Shown here: piece by piece, positions 1 to 10,081 of the stretch | How the letters are laid out: each line of letters starts with the position of its first letter | Position numbering within the stretch: the stretch's first letter is position 1 | The notes under the pieces: generated by a model | The model's database searches: none | Seen by the model: only the letters and a program-made list of their open reading frames with translations | Told to the model about the DNA's origin: nothing | Source of the DNA: Haplomitrium mnioides | Taxonomy: Eukaryota; Marchantiophyta; Haplomitriopsida; Calobryales | DNA length: 25,886 nucleotides | Assembly (NCBI GenBank): GCA_049999725.1 | Contig: JBNGIS010017835.1 | Location: 1 to 25,886, forward strand | Direction of reading: 5' to 3' | Translations under genes and position numbers: made by a program

Positions 1-147
1 AAAAAAATCCCCAAAAACTCATGTACTTTTTGTTTTTCAAAATTTTCCTTGTTTTTGATGTTTTTTGATCTGAAAAATCATAATTTTTCCCAAAAAAAAA
101 AAAGTTCATGTTTTGAGTAGCCTGTTCTTGGTTCAAAGTAGCGGCTG
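1..147 (-). repeat. End of an unclassified dispersed repeat, inverted relative to 15783-15890
   Basis: Read on the minus strand from 147, this begins AACAGCCGCTACTTTGAAC and continues into A/T-rich sequence. The plus strand from 15783 starts with the same 19 bases and stays alignable for about 100 bp, including a shared AAAAACATCAA stretch. The two copies face outward from the DNA between them, so they are not terminal inverted repeats of that segment. The family is unknown; the shared abrupt start suggests the end of an interspersed repeat that runs off the window. Confidence 0.5.
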
Positions 148-780
148 TTGAGGTATGATTATAGTAACAAAAGATGAATCTCGATCCAATAGGAATCTGG
201 TATATCTTTTGGAAGAATAGGAGAAGTCGATTCTACATCAGCAGTTCGAGTAGTTTTTTCATTTCAATGACACTCCTCTCTCAATCCTTGAATTGCCATT
301 TGCTTCACCAAACTATGCTTCAAGCTGTGCTAGCGCCAATGTTCTCCTTCAAAATTTGAACATTTTCATTTCCATAGGCTCATGTTCATCCATTGATTTC
401 GTCATTGAATTGCAAATTTCTGCATCAAATTTCTTCATTGATTTTCCAATGAAGGTCGCAATATTTGGATGATCCATCTTGTATCAAACTACAACTTTGC
501 GCATTTGGTGGGAATGTAGATTTAATGACTCACTCGCTTTCAAACAACTTCCAGCCGATGAAAATTTTTACTGCAATGATTGTTGCCTTTACGGTTCCAT
601 TTTGCTTGCAGAATATGACTCAACGATCAAGAATCAAATTCATAGTGGAATTTCACCACCATCGTTTGGCAGTTTGAATATATATACCAACACTATTTCT
701 TGATCTAATTGCTCTCTTCAAAAATAATCCATAGTAATGTAGGAAGAGGTGAACCAAAACAAATTTAAAAATAAAAAAAT
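148..780. other. No gene recognised; low-complexity, short spurious ORFs
   Basis: Short ORFs occur on both strands, but none shows a recognisable domain or runs beyond about 75 codons. On the minus strand a 43-codon reading frame starts at 477 and ends near 357. Because a copia-like primer-binding region lies just to the right (785-810), this stretch could be degraded copia gag sequence read leftward, but no gag motif such as a CCHC zinc knuckle was found. Confidence 0.4.
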
Positions 781-784
781 AGTA

Positions 785-810
785 GAGCCATCATGCTCAT
801 AACGTGTTAG
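785..810 (-). other. Possible copia LTR-end / primer-binding-like sequence
   Basis: Read on the minus strand the segment contains CTAACACGTTATGAGCATG followed by ATGGCTC. It resembles the AACACGTTATCAGCAC-like sequence often found just inside the 5' LTR of plant copia elements (recalled, not checked). The purine-rich minus-strand sequence to its right (840-905) would then be LTR. No second LTR or coding domain is linked to it, so this is a weak call. Confidence 0.28.
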
Positions 811-1071
811 AAAAAAAGAAGCAATACAATAACAATCAAGGACAATATAGGTATACACTAGTAGATTCACCTCTCCTCTTCCTCTTCACTTCCTCTCATC
901 TCATGCTCTTATTATATTCTTATAACTGTCACAACAATAAAATCTATAATTATAGATTAGGTTAAATGTTTCTAATACTAGTCCTACTTGTACTAACCAT
1001 ACTTTAAAATAAAAAATAATTGTCTAAATTGTCATGATACATCTTAATTTTCTAAAATATCATTTACTTTT

Positions 1072-2120
1072 TGTGACTAATTTGTAATTGTTTCAATGTT
1101 GCAATGATATAAATGTTAGATTTTAATCTTTTGCTAATTTTGTAACTTTTGTGGCTAATTTATAATCCCAAAACAACAGCCAAAAACACACAAAATCAAA
1201 GCTACGATGTTTTTAGCCAATTTGTCATTGCTTCAATATTGCAAACCAATAACCAACATCTTCAAACTTTATAAATGTGCATATTTTAGAGGGTCAAAGA
1301 CACCACCTTTCCATACTATAATCTCGGAGATCCAACCCCTCAATAAGTTCTCCATTACCAAATTGTTGAATTATTTGGAGCTTAAACTAAACTCATTTGG
1401 AGAACTCAAAATTTAAGCATAAAACCAAACAACAAAGAACATGATGTTTGGTTAAGCAAAAATGAAGGAATAAACATTATGCTACTTTCAAAAGTCATGA
1501 TTATCATATTTTATTTCTAGTGTCAAGACTCTCAAATTGCAAACTTCCATATAATCTAGAAAAAATACATGTGTTAATAAGGAGTGAGCTACTTTTTCTA
1601 ATGGTTTTTCTCCATGTATAACTTGCTATAAGTGAGAAACCAAAAGGAAAAAAAAAGTCTCAGTATAAATCCTTATGACCAAGCCAATGAGAAACTTTGT
1701 CCTGATAGCCATCATAGACTTGATCTTTTTTTCCCTCTATGAAACAATGAACTATTAGTCTTTGCAATTCATCAAGACTTGACACCAAGTTGTCTTTCCA
1801 ATGCTTTGCTTTGGTCAAACAAAAAAAGAAACTTGCTATGCTAATAATGCAAATATATAGCCAACAATACACAAAATTAAAGATACCATGTTTGTCACTA
1901 ACTTGTATTGGCTTCAATACGGCAAGCCAATCATCAATAACATTAAACTCTATACTTGTATCTAATTAAGGGTGTCAAAGACACCCCCTTGCCCTTAAAA
2001 TAGTCTTGGATATCTATCCCTTCAATAGCTTCTGCATTGCTACGTTGTTTGATTACTTGGAGCTTGAACCAAAATCATTTAAAGAACTAAAAATTTAAGC
2101 ATAAAATGAAGAAACAAAGA
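1072..2120. repeat. Degenerate direct repeats (1145-1440 and 1850-2120, short third copy 1072-1122)
   Basis: Two segments about 680 bp apart are alignable over about 270 bp. Both contain a TTGCTTCAATA- or TTGGCTTCAATA-type stretch, then a GGGTGTCAAAGACACC-like block, then a TTGGAGCTT block, then AAATTTAAGCATAAAA. The first block recurs a third time at 1072-1122. Divergence is high with many small indels, which suggests an old tandem duplication. On the minus strand parts look exon-like, but no continuous frame survives. Confidence 0.55.
1660..1830 (-). pseudogene. Exon-like scrap, unknown protein
   Basis: The minus strand has an open stretch ending in a stop, preceded by a T-rich tract and a GACCAAAG that could be a splice acceptor. 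The encoded peptide has a normal, non-repetitive composition, including HWKDNLVSSLDELQRL and DKVSHWLGH. I do not recognise a family. It overlaps the start of the second direct-repeat copy, so it may be a coding fragment carried by that repeat or a chance ORF. Confidence 0.25.
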
Positions 2121-3770
2121 GTAACGGGAAACTTAGCAAAAATTCTTATGGCAAATATAGTAAGTAGGTTTGTGGTGATAACCATCACAAATAACACACT
2201 TAGCATCAAGTAGTAAACATTTCCAAGTCATTAATTAGGTTTTGTAAATACTCAATTTTAAGTCTCTCAATACTACATGTTTTAAAAGTAGAGTACAAAG
2301 AAGTATTCCAAAGCATAAAACTACAAATTTTGCTAATTTCTTTCTTATAGCATCATTAGTTTGTTCTTTCCTCTTCATTAACTACCTAATGAATATACTA
2401 GCTAATGATATAAGGTCTAAAAAGACTTTTTGCAACTTTTCAAATATAGCATTTTCAATTAAGCAACTTTCATGAGATTCTAGTGTCTACATATTCAAAT
2501 CAGAAATAAAGTACAATATTAGTAACTCGAGACAAAGTTTCAAGCTTTTAAGACCTACTAGTCTTGTAAATTCCTTGTAGTAGCTCTACATCAATCTTTG
2601 TACTGAGTTCCTACCACTTTTTCAAAGCAACAAGAAAACTCAGACTAAAATGATGCCTCACACTCTACAAAGAATCAAGACTAATCTCAAATCTATCAAC
2701 TTGCAACATCATTTCACTTTAGTTTAATTTTGTGAAGCATAGATCCAAAAGAAAAAAAAATGGATAGAGGGTCTGCTACAAGGTGTGCGATTGATGCTTT
2801 TTGCACCTCAAACATACCACATGAAGCACTTCAATGATGACTACTTAAATACAGAACATCTGCAAAATTCATTAGACGATATAATTATGAAGATGTGGAG
2901 CATTGAATTAACCACAAAAACAGATAAATAGAAGTTACAAAAATCAAGTAGAAAAAATCTATAACACGTAGAGTATAGCCATCACAATGTCGATTCATAC
3001 ACAAGGTTTCACACTATTCAACCTCATTATGTGTAGTAGTGACAAACTACCACAACAACTAGATGGTTTTGCCAATTCTTCATAGATAGTCTAGATCAAT
3101 CTTTGTACTTAGTTTTTATCACTCTCCAAAAATAACCAAATAATCAAGTAATGAAAAAACATAAAAATGATATTATCCCAACAAAGTTGCTATGATGATG
3201 CTCTCTAGTTCCTAATGATGAGCTAACCTACACATTTGGGAGCAAAATTTGAGTAATAAGATTTTGTCCAACCTCAGAGATACTTGGGTTTGCCCTATGT
3301 TTTTTATTCTATGTTCACACATGAATTGATTCAAGAAACTAGTTACAAATAGTATCAATAGTTTTGGTTGGTAAGTAAATACAACCACAAAGATTGGATT
3401 CTTCCAAAGGATTAAATCATATATTTGAAAAGCACTAACATGTCTCTTTGTTGTTGCCAAAACCCATCCTCTACCAAACAGTGACATGTTCTGAACTTGT
3501 GAACTTTTTAGTTGTGTTTCGATACTTTTATTGACCAACACTAGCCTTATGAAATGACTAACTAAATTGCCCACTTTGTTGGATAGTGATGCTCAGGTCA
3601 AGGCTTGCCTCTATCAAACTTACATCTCTAATACTAAAATGTGAAAATCTTGTAGCATTCTTGTCAAAAGATACTACAATAATGACTAGCAAACTTTTTC
3701 ATGCAACATTTACTACATACAAACTCCCAATCAACTACACTATGAGAACACAAAAAGCGTTCTTGTCTAC
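2121..3770. other. No gene recognised; AT-rich spacer
   Basis: The stretch is AT-rich and has stops in all frames. A 120-codon minus-strand ORF (3212-3574) has no recognisable motif and a biased composition, so I do not call it a gene. A short stretch containing ATCAATCTTTGTACT occurs at about 2590 and again at about 3093 in a loosely similar context, hinting at another old duplication. Confidence 0.4.
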
Positions 3771-3771
3771 T

Positions 3772-3981
3772 TCATGATAGCTTTGATATGTCAAAACATC
3801 TCAACACGTTGGTTTTAAGTTCTTCCAACGTATAGTGTTTTTTGGGATCAACATCACTAACATTATTACAAAAATCTACAAGAAGCCTAGACAATTGCAT
3901 ACTCAATCCCACTTTCAAATATGGATAGATTATTAAAACACAACAAAGATTTCTAGTTGATACCTCAATAGACTTGTACAT
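3772..3981 (-). pseudogene. Exon-like fragment of an unrecognised decayed gene
   Basis: A 69-codon minus-strand reading frame whose second half (DFCNNVSDVDPKKHYTLEEL, then a KTNVLRCFDISKL segment) reads like a real globular protein. It ends at a stop at 3772-3774. I cannot name the family. It lies on the same strand as the exon-like segment at 5085-5379, but the 5085-5379 exon would be transcribed first. They could belong to one disrupted gene, with the LINE-like insertion at 4432-4674 between them, but no splice path is demonstrable. Confidence 0.3.
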
Positions 3982-4414
3982 ATGGCATCAATTAACTTGT
4001 TGGCTTGTTGGCATTGTCTGTGTTGCTCCAAAAAGTTTGTAGACATAACCTCTACATTGTAACATAGAAACTTTTTAACATCAATACTATATTTAATTAC
4101 TCAAGAGAGAACAAAAAAGTAGGTCATGCATCGAGTCATTGATTTTGCTTGTAGTTGCAAAATGTAGAATACACTATCACAAATCATTGTTCCTTGTAGT
4201 CTTGTCACAAACACCTCCAATTGGAGTGACAGATAGCAAAGTGCTAGCAAAAATTAAAATCATCCAAGATCACATAATCTATAAGTAGATGAGAGAAGAA
4301 CATAAGATATAGTACTCACACTTACACAACATGCAAGTGGTTGGGTCCTTTGAGCACTCAACTAGTCCAATTATACATGAGGGAATCAACATATCATAAT
4401 GCACTTGTCTTAGT
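3982..4414. other. No gene recognised
   Basis: AT-rich sequence with no open frame, repeat or RNA gene that I can recognise. Confidence 0.4.
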
Positions 4415-4431
4415 TGTGTTGTTTCTTTTCT
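4415..4431. repeat. Left target-site duplication of the LINE/SINE-like insertion
   Basis: TGTGTTGTTTCTTTTCT, identical over 17 bases to 4675-4691. The length suits target-primed reverse transcription. Confidence 0.75.
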
Positions 4432-4674
4432 TTTTTTCTTTTTTTTGACCAAAAGTAAACATCTTTATTACTTCCGAGCATCAAAGGTACAACCGCGGCC
4501 AGCAATCAGGCCGAGTGGCAAAAAACAGCAACCAATCAATCCCTTTCGGGATCAAGCCTAGTAAACCAAAGCAGACCCATACCCTCAATCCAGATTACTA
4601 CTAACATCCAGATTCCAGTAAACGTTGTCTTCATCACGGATACAGAGAAAATGCCTAGCCCCCCAGGTTCTGTC
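4432..4674 (-). mobile_element. 5'-truncated LINE 3' end or SINE, with 17-bp target-site duplication
   Basis: The insertion is much richer in G+C than its surroundings and ends on the plus strand in a T-rich tract (4432-4446), which is a poly(A) tail on the minus strand. Just before the tail the minus strand reads AATAAAGATG and TTTGGTCAAAAAAAAG, a polyadenylation-signal context typical of plant L1-type 3' ends. The 17-bp sequence TGTGTTGTTTCTTTTCT occurs at 4415-4431 and again at 4675-4691, giving a perfect duplication. With only about 240 bp and no reading frame, a LINE tail and a SINE cannot be separated. Confidence 0.8.
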
Positions 4675-4691
4675 TGTGTTGTTTCTTTTCT
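4675..4691. repeat. Right target-site duplication of the LINE/SINE-like insertion
   Basis: Perfect copy of 4415-4431, immediately after the non-tail end of the insertion. An undamaged duplication suggests a young insertion compared with the decayed DNA around it. Confidence 0.75.
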
Positions 4692-5084
4692 CTCTTAGTC
4701 TTATCTATAACTATCAAAGGAGGTATAGTTGGAGGAAGAGTTGGATAGAGTGCACTCTGTCATCATATTGTATAGAAGTTGAGACAACCTCTAGCTTCTT
4801 CTTAGTAGCATAGTTTTATTAGCTTCTGCAATTGAAAATTTGTTCCAGATTTTCACAAGGGTTTTCTCACTAAAGTTGTTCCAAAGGAAAAGCCGATAAA
4901 GTTCAACAAGCTTTATAATCCAAGATATTATAGTGAACAACAAATATTGACCATGTAGACCTTACTGTACATTGAAAAACCTTGCACCATGGAATACAAT
5001 ATACACACATGCTAATTGTTTGATTCTTGAAAATCTGTTCTAGCGTCCTCTTATTCATGCTATGTTGTCATTTCTTACCTTCTC

Positions 5085-5379
5085 ATATGCAATAACTATC
5101 CTAAAGTCTTCTTCTCTATAGACTCTATTGGTTGCATTCACAAGCTAGAATAGCACAATTTCTCTTGGCATTATCCTTTTAGATAATCCAATCATACATT
5201 TCTCAACTTGCGTGCCTATTTTTAGACCTTTTCAAAGTCTCAAGATGTGGAAGGCCACCATGTTAGTAGGTTGAACATCAGCACTCTAGATTTTTGCTAG
5301 ATCTACAAATAACATCACATTGTTTTCTTTGCTTTTGTAGAAACAAACTTCAACATAATCATCCAAAACCCTTGTACAC
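5085..5379 (-). pseudogene. Exon-like segment of an unknown gene, with a good splice donor
   Basis: Read leftward, one frame runs about 98 codons with three internal stops and a protein-like composition: DDYVEVCFYKSKENNVMLF near the start and YREEDFRIVIAYEK at the end. It finishes at AAG followed by GTAAGA, a strong plant 5' splice site. I do not recognise the family. It lies where the methyltransferase exons of the minus-strand element gene would be expected in copy A, but shows no similarity to those exons in copy B. It is either a host gene fragment next to a truncated element or a different module. Confidence 0.4.
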
Positions 5380-5454
5380 TTAGATTCTTTGTGAAGTATT
5401 GTAATCCATTAGACGAGAACAACACACAAAGATTTTGAGTCAAATGGACGAATA

Positions 5455-5685
5455 GACTCAATGTCCAAGGGAGCTTGGACTTGAGAGTCCATGCTCATAA
5501 GAAATCAGTGTCCAATGGAGCTTGGAATCCATGCACGCATGGACACTAGAGTCCATGCTCACAGGAACTCAATAATCCTACGTGCAAATGACCCTAAGGT
5601 CTATGCTTGCATGGACTGTAGAGTCCAAGCGCGCAAGGATTCTTAAGTCCAAGGTCGCATAGACTTTCAATTCCATGCGTGCATG
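5455..5685. repeat. 24-bp minisatellite with palindromic core (10 units, copy A intron)
   Basis: Ten adjacent units, mostly 23-25 bp with one of 17 bp, each start with a GACTC-like word and end in a variant of CCATGCGCGCATG. Good units are CCATGCGTGCATG (about 5673-5685) and CCATGCACGCATG. The array lies in what corresponds to intron 2 of the copy B minus gene, where only three units exist (18043-18114). Confidence 0.85.
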
Positions 5686-5699
5686 GACTCTTGAACCTT

Positions 5700-7947
5700 T
5701 CAAAACAAATTAATTTTTTTTTTTGAAAAAGCACTTGCCAACAATTTCTCAAAACTCGAATAAAAGAATGACATCTTTGACTCTTTCATGTGGATGGGAA
5801 ACTCCATTCTTGGTTCTTCCGACGACTTGTTGTACACCTCAAAGCAAAAAGACTTCACCATCACATCTAAAACCTTATGTCTCTCTAGTTCCCAAGGTAT
5901 TTCTTCAATCGAAAGCTCTCTAACTTCCACTCGTTTCAAAACAAAAATTTTAATTTCGTTGAGAAGACCCTAAAGAGACCTCCACACTGTCCACTTCATG
6001 TCTTCCATTCGTAAAGATCATATGGCCTTTGGCTTTTGACCCTTCACCATGTTCTTCTCCCATATTAAAAAAATGCTATATTGCAACTCTTAGATCTCTC
6101 CACTTCTGAGCGCCAATTGAAACCGATTGTCTTGAGAAGTAACAATCTTCTCAAGAGCGAACTTTGGCTTTATCTTCAAAGTTTTCAACACTAACTCTCT
6201 TTTTAATTTATGGGATGAAACCATCCCACTCTCTATATACCTCTAATGCCAATACTCAACCTTTTGAATAGATGTCATTTCCAACTTGAACCGTTGGTCG
6301 TAATTGTCATCGATTGCGAAGATGAAGGATTTTGTTGGTGTCAGCCTCACATAGACATAACACATATAGAGCGACATCATGGGATTTTTTGCTCCATATT
6401 TGGTGATTAAAAGCTACCTTGCGGCTTCACTGTTATTGCCTTCTGCAGCTTGCTATCTGTACTTGCAAAGGTTCCTTATATCAAACTCTAACCAATCTTT
6501 TAACCCATACTTTAGGTCCATCACAATGATGAAAAAATTATGCACATACTTGTTTGTGAGCATTCTTTGCGCCAAGATCTCTACAAAATCTTCATTTAGT
6601 GTCCTAATCTGGAGTGGCTCCTAATTATCCATTTCAAGTTTCAGAAGGCTTAAGATTCTCTAGCTGAATTGTCATTGTTTCCTCACAAACTCTACACCAC
6701 TAGATGGTAGACTCCCAAATCTTGTTCTTGTCTTTGTCAGACACTGCCTGAGGATCCACCCGCTCTCGTTCTTGGAAGGTCCGCATCCCCTTAAAAGATT
6801 GCCTTTTCTCTCTATAGGTTGGAGCATGCATTGGCTTTGGCTCTACTTCCTCTTAGCTGCTTTGAGTTGAAGATGAGGGGGCAACAAAAGGAGAGTTGTT
6901 GGAGAGAGGGAGGGTATTGGCTCCTCTTCAATAGGTGGTGGGGGCACATGCTTTTTCTTGGGTAGTGCTTGCTTCATTTTTTTTTGAAGCCTTGACTGGC
7001 TCCACCTCCTTTCTTTTTTTTGCAACAGACATTCCACTTGTTGTTGCCAAAGTCATCCAAGCTGCACTTGGATGAGTTACAAGTTGCTAGACATGCATCA
7101 TGTTTTAACTTTCAAAAGTTTGATAGAAATGGTAAATTGTATGAAGTCTATTTCTACTCCCTTCACGTCCGGGTAAGCATTCACAAAGTCTGACAAATAT
7201 TGAGAGAGTTGGAAAAAAAAAAAGAAAAAAAAAGATGTCAATGATTTAAACAAACAAATTTCAAAAGTTATATAAGGGCATAGCTAAAAGTTGCAATGTA
7301 GTCTTTGCTTTCATGGATTAGAGAGTTCATGCGAGGATAGACTTTGTAGTCCAACCGTACATGGAAGCACAAGGATCACATGGTCCAAGCGCGCACGTAC
7401 TTGGGAAACCAAGTGGGCTTGGACTCAAAAGTCCATGCACGCATAGACTTCTCAGTCTTTGCACATCCCTACCATTAAGGGAGCTTGAGTCTATGCGCAC
7501 ATGGACTTTCGAGTACCAAGTTCATGCATGCATGGACTCCCAAACAACTTAAAAATTAAAACGAATGAAAAACAAAAACCTTTCTAATTTCACCTTGCCA
7601 TCGTCCAAGGTCAACTGCATATCTTTGGTAAAGACATCCCATGGTTTCATCTTATTGAAGCATATATTTGAGGCCTTGAAGAGGGTAATGCTTGACTTTG
7701 ACTACACAAGCAACCTCATGTGGGCTCTGTGACCCTCTCAAATAATTGCTATTTGGACCAAAATACCCATGTTGAATTTTTCATCTTCACCGACAAGAAG
7801 GTAAATGTGATGGTCTAGGTCTTTTATCGCTTCATAACAAACTAGCCATTCGTAGTTTAGTGTCTGTTGCATCAGAACCTTGAAAACATCTGAATACCTA
7901 TAAGGCTTTGGTTGAGCTAGTTTAGTTGCATTGACATGTGATGCCAT
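5700..7947 (-). pseudogene. Copy A of the ParB-like gene: exons 1-2 only, methyltransferase exons missing
   Basis: Exon 1 starts at the ATG at 7945-7947 and ends at the donor GGCAAG|GTGAAA (exon end 7594). Exon 2 would begin at 7208 and end near 5739, about 1470 bp against 1471 bp in copy B. Exon 1 shares PKPYRYSDV and NMGILVQI-like motifs with copy B. Exon 2 has a Lys-rich NLS-like stretch (about 6960-7030) and a ParB-like region (about 6630-6250) where the GNH motif has become GNNSEAAR. Several in-frame stops are present. The acceptor AG of intron 1 is AA (7209-7210), and the donor of intron 2 is GC instead of GT (5737-5738). The SAM-methyltransferase exons of copy B are absent to the left, so this copy is truncated inside intron 2. 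Confidence 0.72.
7316..7534. repeat. 24-bp minisatellite with palindromic core (copy A, intron 1 of the minus gene)
   Basis: Degenerate tandem units, several exactly 24 bp, of the form GACTC..AGTCCATGCGCGCATG. Clear cores include CCATGCACGCAT and TTCATGCATGCATG near the right end. It lies inside the 7209-7593 intron, at the same place as the 19782-19896 array in copy B, although unit number and order differ. Confidence 0.8.
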
Positions 7948-8360
7948 TTTCTCCAAAGTTAAACTAACAAAATTTGAGGGCAAAAATCTAAGAAGAAAAT
8001 GTTCAAAAAGAGAGAAAGGCTAAAAGCAGAAAAATAACAAGAAATTGCAAAAAAAAGATGACAAGAAAATGAAAACCAAAAAGTGAGCTCACGACAATGG
8101 AAAGAAACTTTCCATTGTCTCTTCTTTTATACCAAAATTTCAAAAAATACGTTTTCCTACAAAAAATGATTCACTGAGCTCTTGACACGTAGGTTTGCAA
8201 AGTGCAAAAATAAAGTTAGTAAATAAAACATTTTTGGTTTTTATCTTTCAGATTTTTTTTATTTCCTTCACAAAAATTTCATAATTTTGTCATTTTGTAA
8301 TGTTGAGAATATTTGTTGAAATAAATTCCTCAAATTGTTTCTTTTTATTGTTATTTACCA
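7948..8360. promoter_or_regulatory. Bidirectional promoter region, copy A
   Basis: This 413-bp gap lies between the divergent start codons. A TATAAAA box for the minus gene reads on the minus strand at 8131-8125. Facing the plus gene there is only a degenerate TAAATAAAA at about 8219-8228, where copy B has a good TATATAAA. A block around 8166-8195, containing ATGATTCACTGAGCTCTTGA then CA.GTAGGTTT, is almost identical in copy B (20546-20575). It is better conserved than most of the coding sequence, which suggests a shared regulatory element. Confidence 0.6.
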
Positions 8361-8578
8361 ATGGCTAGAGTTTTCAAAGGCAAGAAGAGGCTAGAACTCC
8401 AAGATTCATTTTTGCAAAAATGTTTTACTTTTTTTCACAACTAGAGATAGCTTCAAACTGATGTTTTGTGGTGGTAGGCAATGGAATACCCAAAGCGTCA
8501 AGTGTGATGGCGAGTATTTTGGGGGAAAAAAAAAGTCATTTGTTGAATGAGATAGCTCTATCTAAGAAGATTGAGCAA

Positions 8579-8728
8579 GTGAACTCTATGCACGGATAGG
8601 ATCATGGATTGAACCCTATGCATAAATAGGGTCAAGGAGTGAACCCAATGTGCGCATAGGATTAAGAAGTGAACAACTTGTGCGCAAAGGATCAAAGAGG
8701 CAACCCAATGCTTGCATAGGATTCAAGA
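8579..8728. repeat. 30-bp minisatellite, five units, copy A
   Basis: Five consecutive units of exactly 30 bp begin GTGAACCC and carry a core like ATGCGCGCATAGGAT; a sixth decayed unit follows to about 8758. In the frame of the downstream protein each unit gives ten residues of the type SEPNVRIGLR. The units match copy B (20971-21120) one for one, including the odd fourth unit with AACTTGNG, so the array predates the split of the two copies. Confidence 0.88.
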
Positions 8729-10081
8729 CTTAACCTTCTGTACGTACTCAATCATTATTTCCAATCAAGCCATCAAAATTGAATCTTTCTTTTGACTACT
8801 CCAACAGATCAACAGAAAAATGTTGAAGTCAGAATTTCCAAACTGTTGTGGACCTTTCTTTGTCCTCATCCAATGGAGACAAAGATGTTTAAGATCCAAA
8901 TGTGTTTGTCCAAAACACAAAAAGAAGAAAATTTATGGACGATTTCAATTTTGGAGATGATTCGTTGTCACCGATTGTGCCACTCAAACAATGAGTGATT
9001 TCCAATCAAGTTGGACCTCTTAATGAGATTGGGAGATCTTTAAGAAACCAAATTCTTTTGGAGGATTGTTCAGATGACAGCTTAGGAAATGATTATAGCA
9101 AAGAGTCTCAATCAACCAACATTTTGTTGGAGCAATCACCAATGGTACCGATTATTTTATAAAAAACATTTCTTAATGTTCAAGATATTGAAGAAGATTT
9201 TGTTTCAGCCTTGTCCAGTTCTTCCAATCCTCAAGAGGGTCTTCATCCTTCGAAAAGTTATTTCAAAGGAATAAACAATGGTTTGGATGGTGCTCAAGAT
9301 TTTCAAGACGATGAACTATCTCCGATGGCAGGATTCACCTATAAACCAAATCGACTAACACTACATAAGAATTCTTTGTATGGGCCAAAAACCAAATGGA
9401 TAAACACTTTACGTGAAAAATTATTTGTAGAAAGTCTATCATGACAAGAGGTTTTTGAAGAAAAAGCTTGATCCAATATCAATTTTGAAATTGAGGAGAA
9501 TTTCATGTTGTCAAAATAATTGTTGTCATTGTACAAGACAAATTTTCTTAATAGTGTGAGACAAATGTACTTTTGACAAAGCATAAAGAATTGATGCATC
9601 ATATTGCAGTGAGGAATACTAAGAAAAGACTCTGATATTGACAATTGAATCACTTTGCCTAGTAGTGCCATTGTTTATAGAAGAGCATTCAAATTCATAT
9701 TATCAGTAGGGAATGATAGAATCCAAATGATTCAAAATCTAAAAACGCAAATACTAGAGGCACTTTTGGAAATAAAGAATTATTTGCTAAAGGATTAATT
9801 ATATGTGAATGGATGGACAATTTTTTTCAAGGACACTACGAGAGAATACCCACTCGCAAATTTTATAACTTGTCTAAAATTTTTACAAAATGGGAACTAC
9901 TACACAACTTATTTGAAAGAGATAGATCTCAATTGCATTCTTAGTGTTTTTGGTTTTACAAAACATTGGAGAACTTATTTTTCAAATGTTAAAATTCCAA
10001 AACGTAATAGATTTGTTGTTTGTAACTCATGCAAAGAAATAAAATCATTACGAGAAAAGTCCATCTTGGAGTCCGACAAAT

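Noticed and set aside
148-780. Copia gag gene on the minus strand
   Set aside because: Only a 43-codon frame and a doubtful primer-binding-like sequence support it, with no zinc knuckle or protease motif.
3212-3574. 120-codon minus-strand ORF as a gene
   Set aside because: Composition is biased, there is no recognisable motif, splice context or second copy, so it is probably a chance ORF in AT-rich DNA.
8792-8998. 68-codon plus-strand ORF in the copy A 5' exon as a separate gene
   Set aside because: It is an alternative frame of the decayed exon 1 of the DDE-like gene and has no counterpart frame in copy B.
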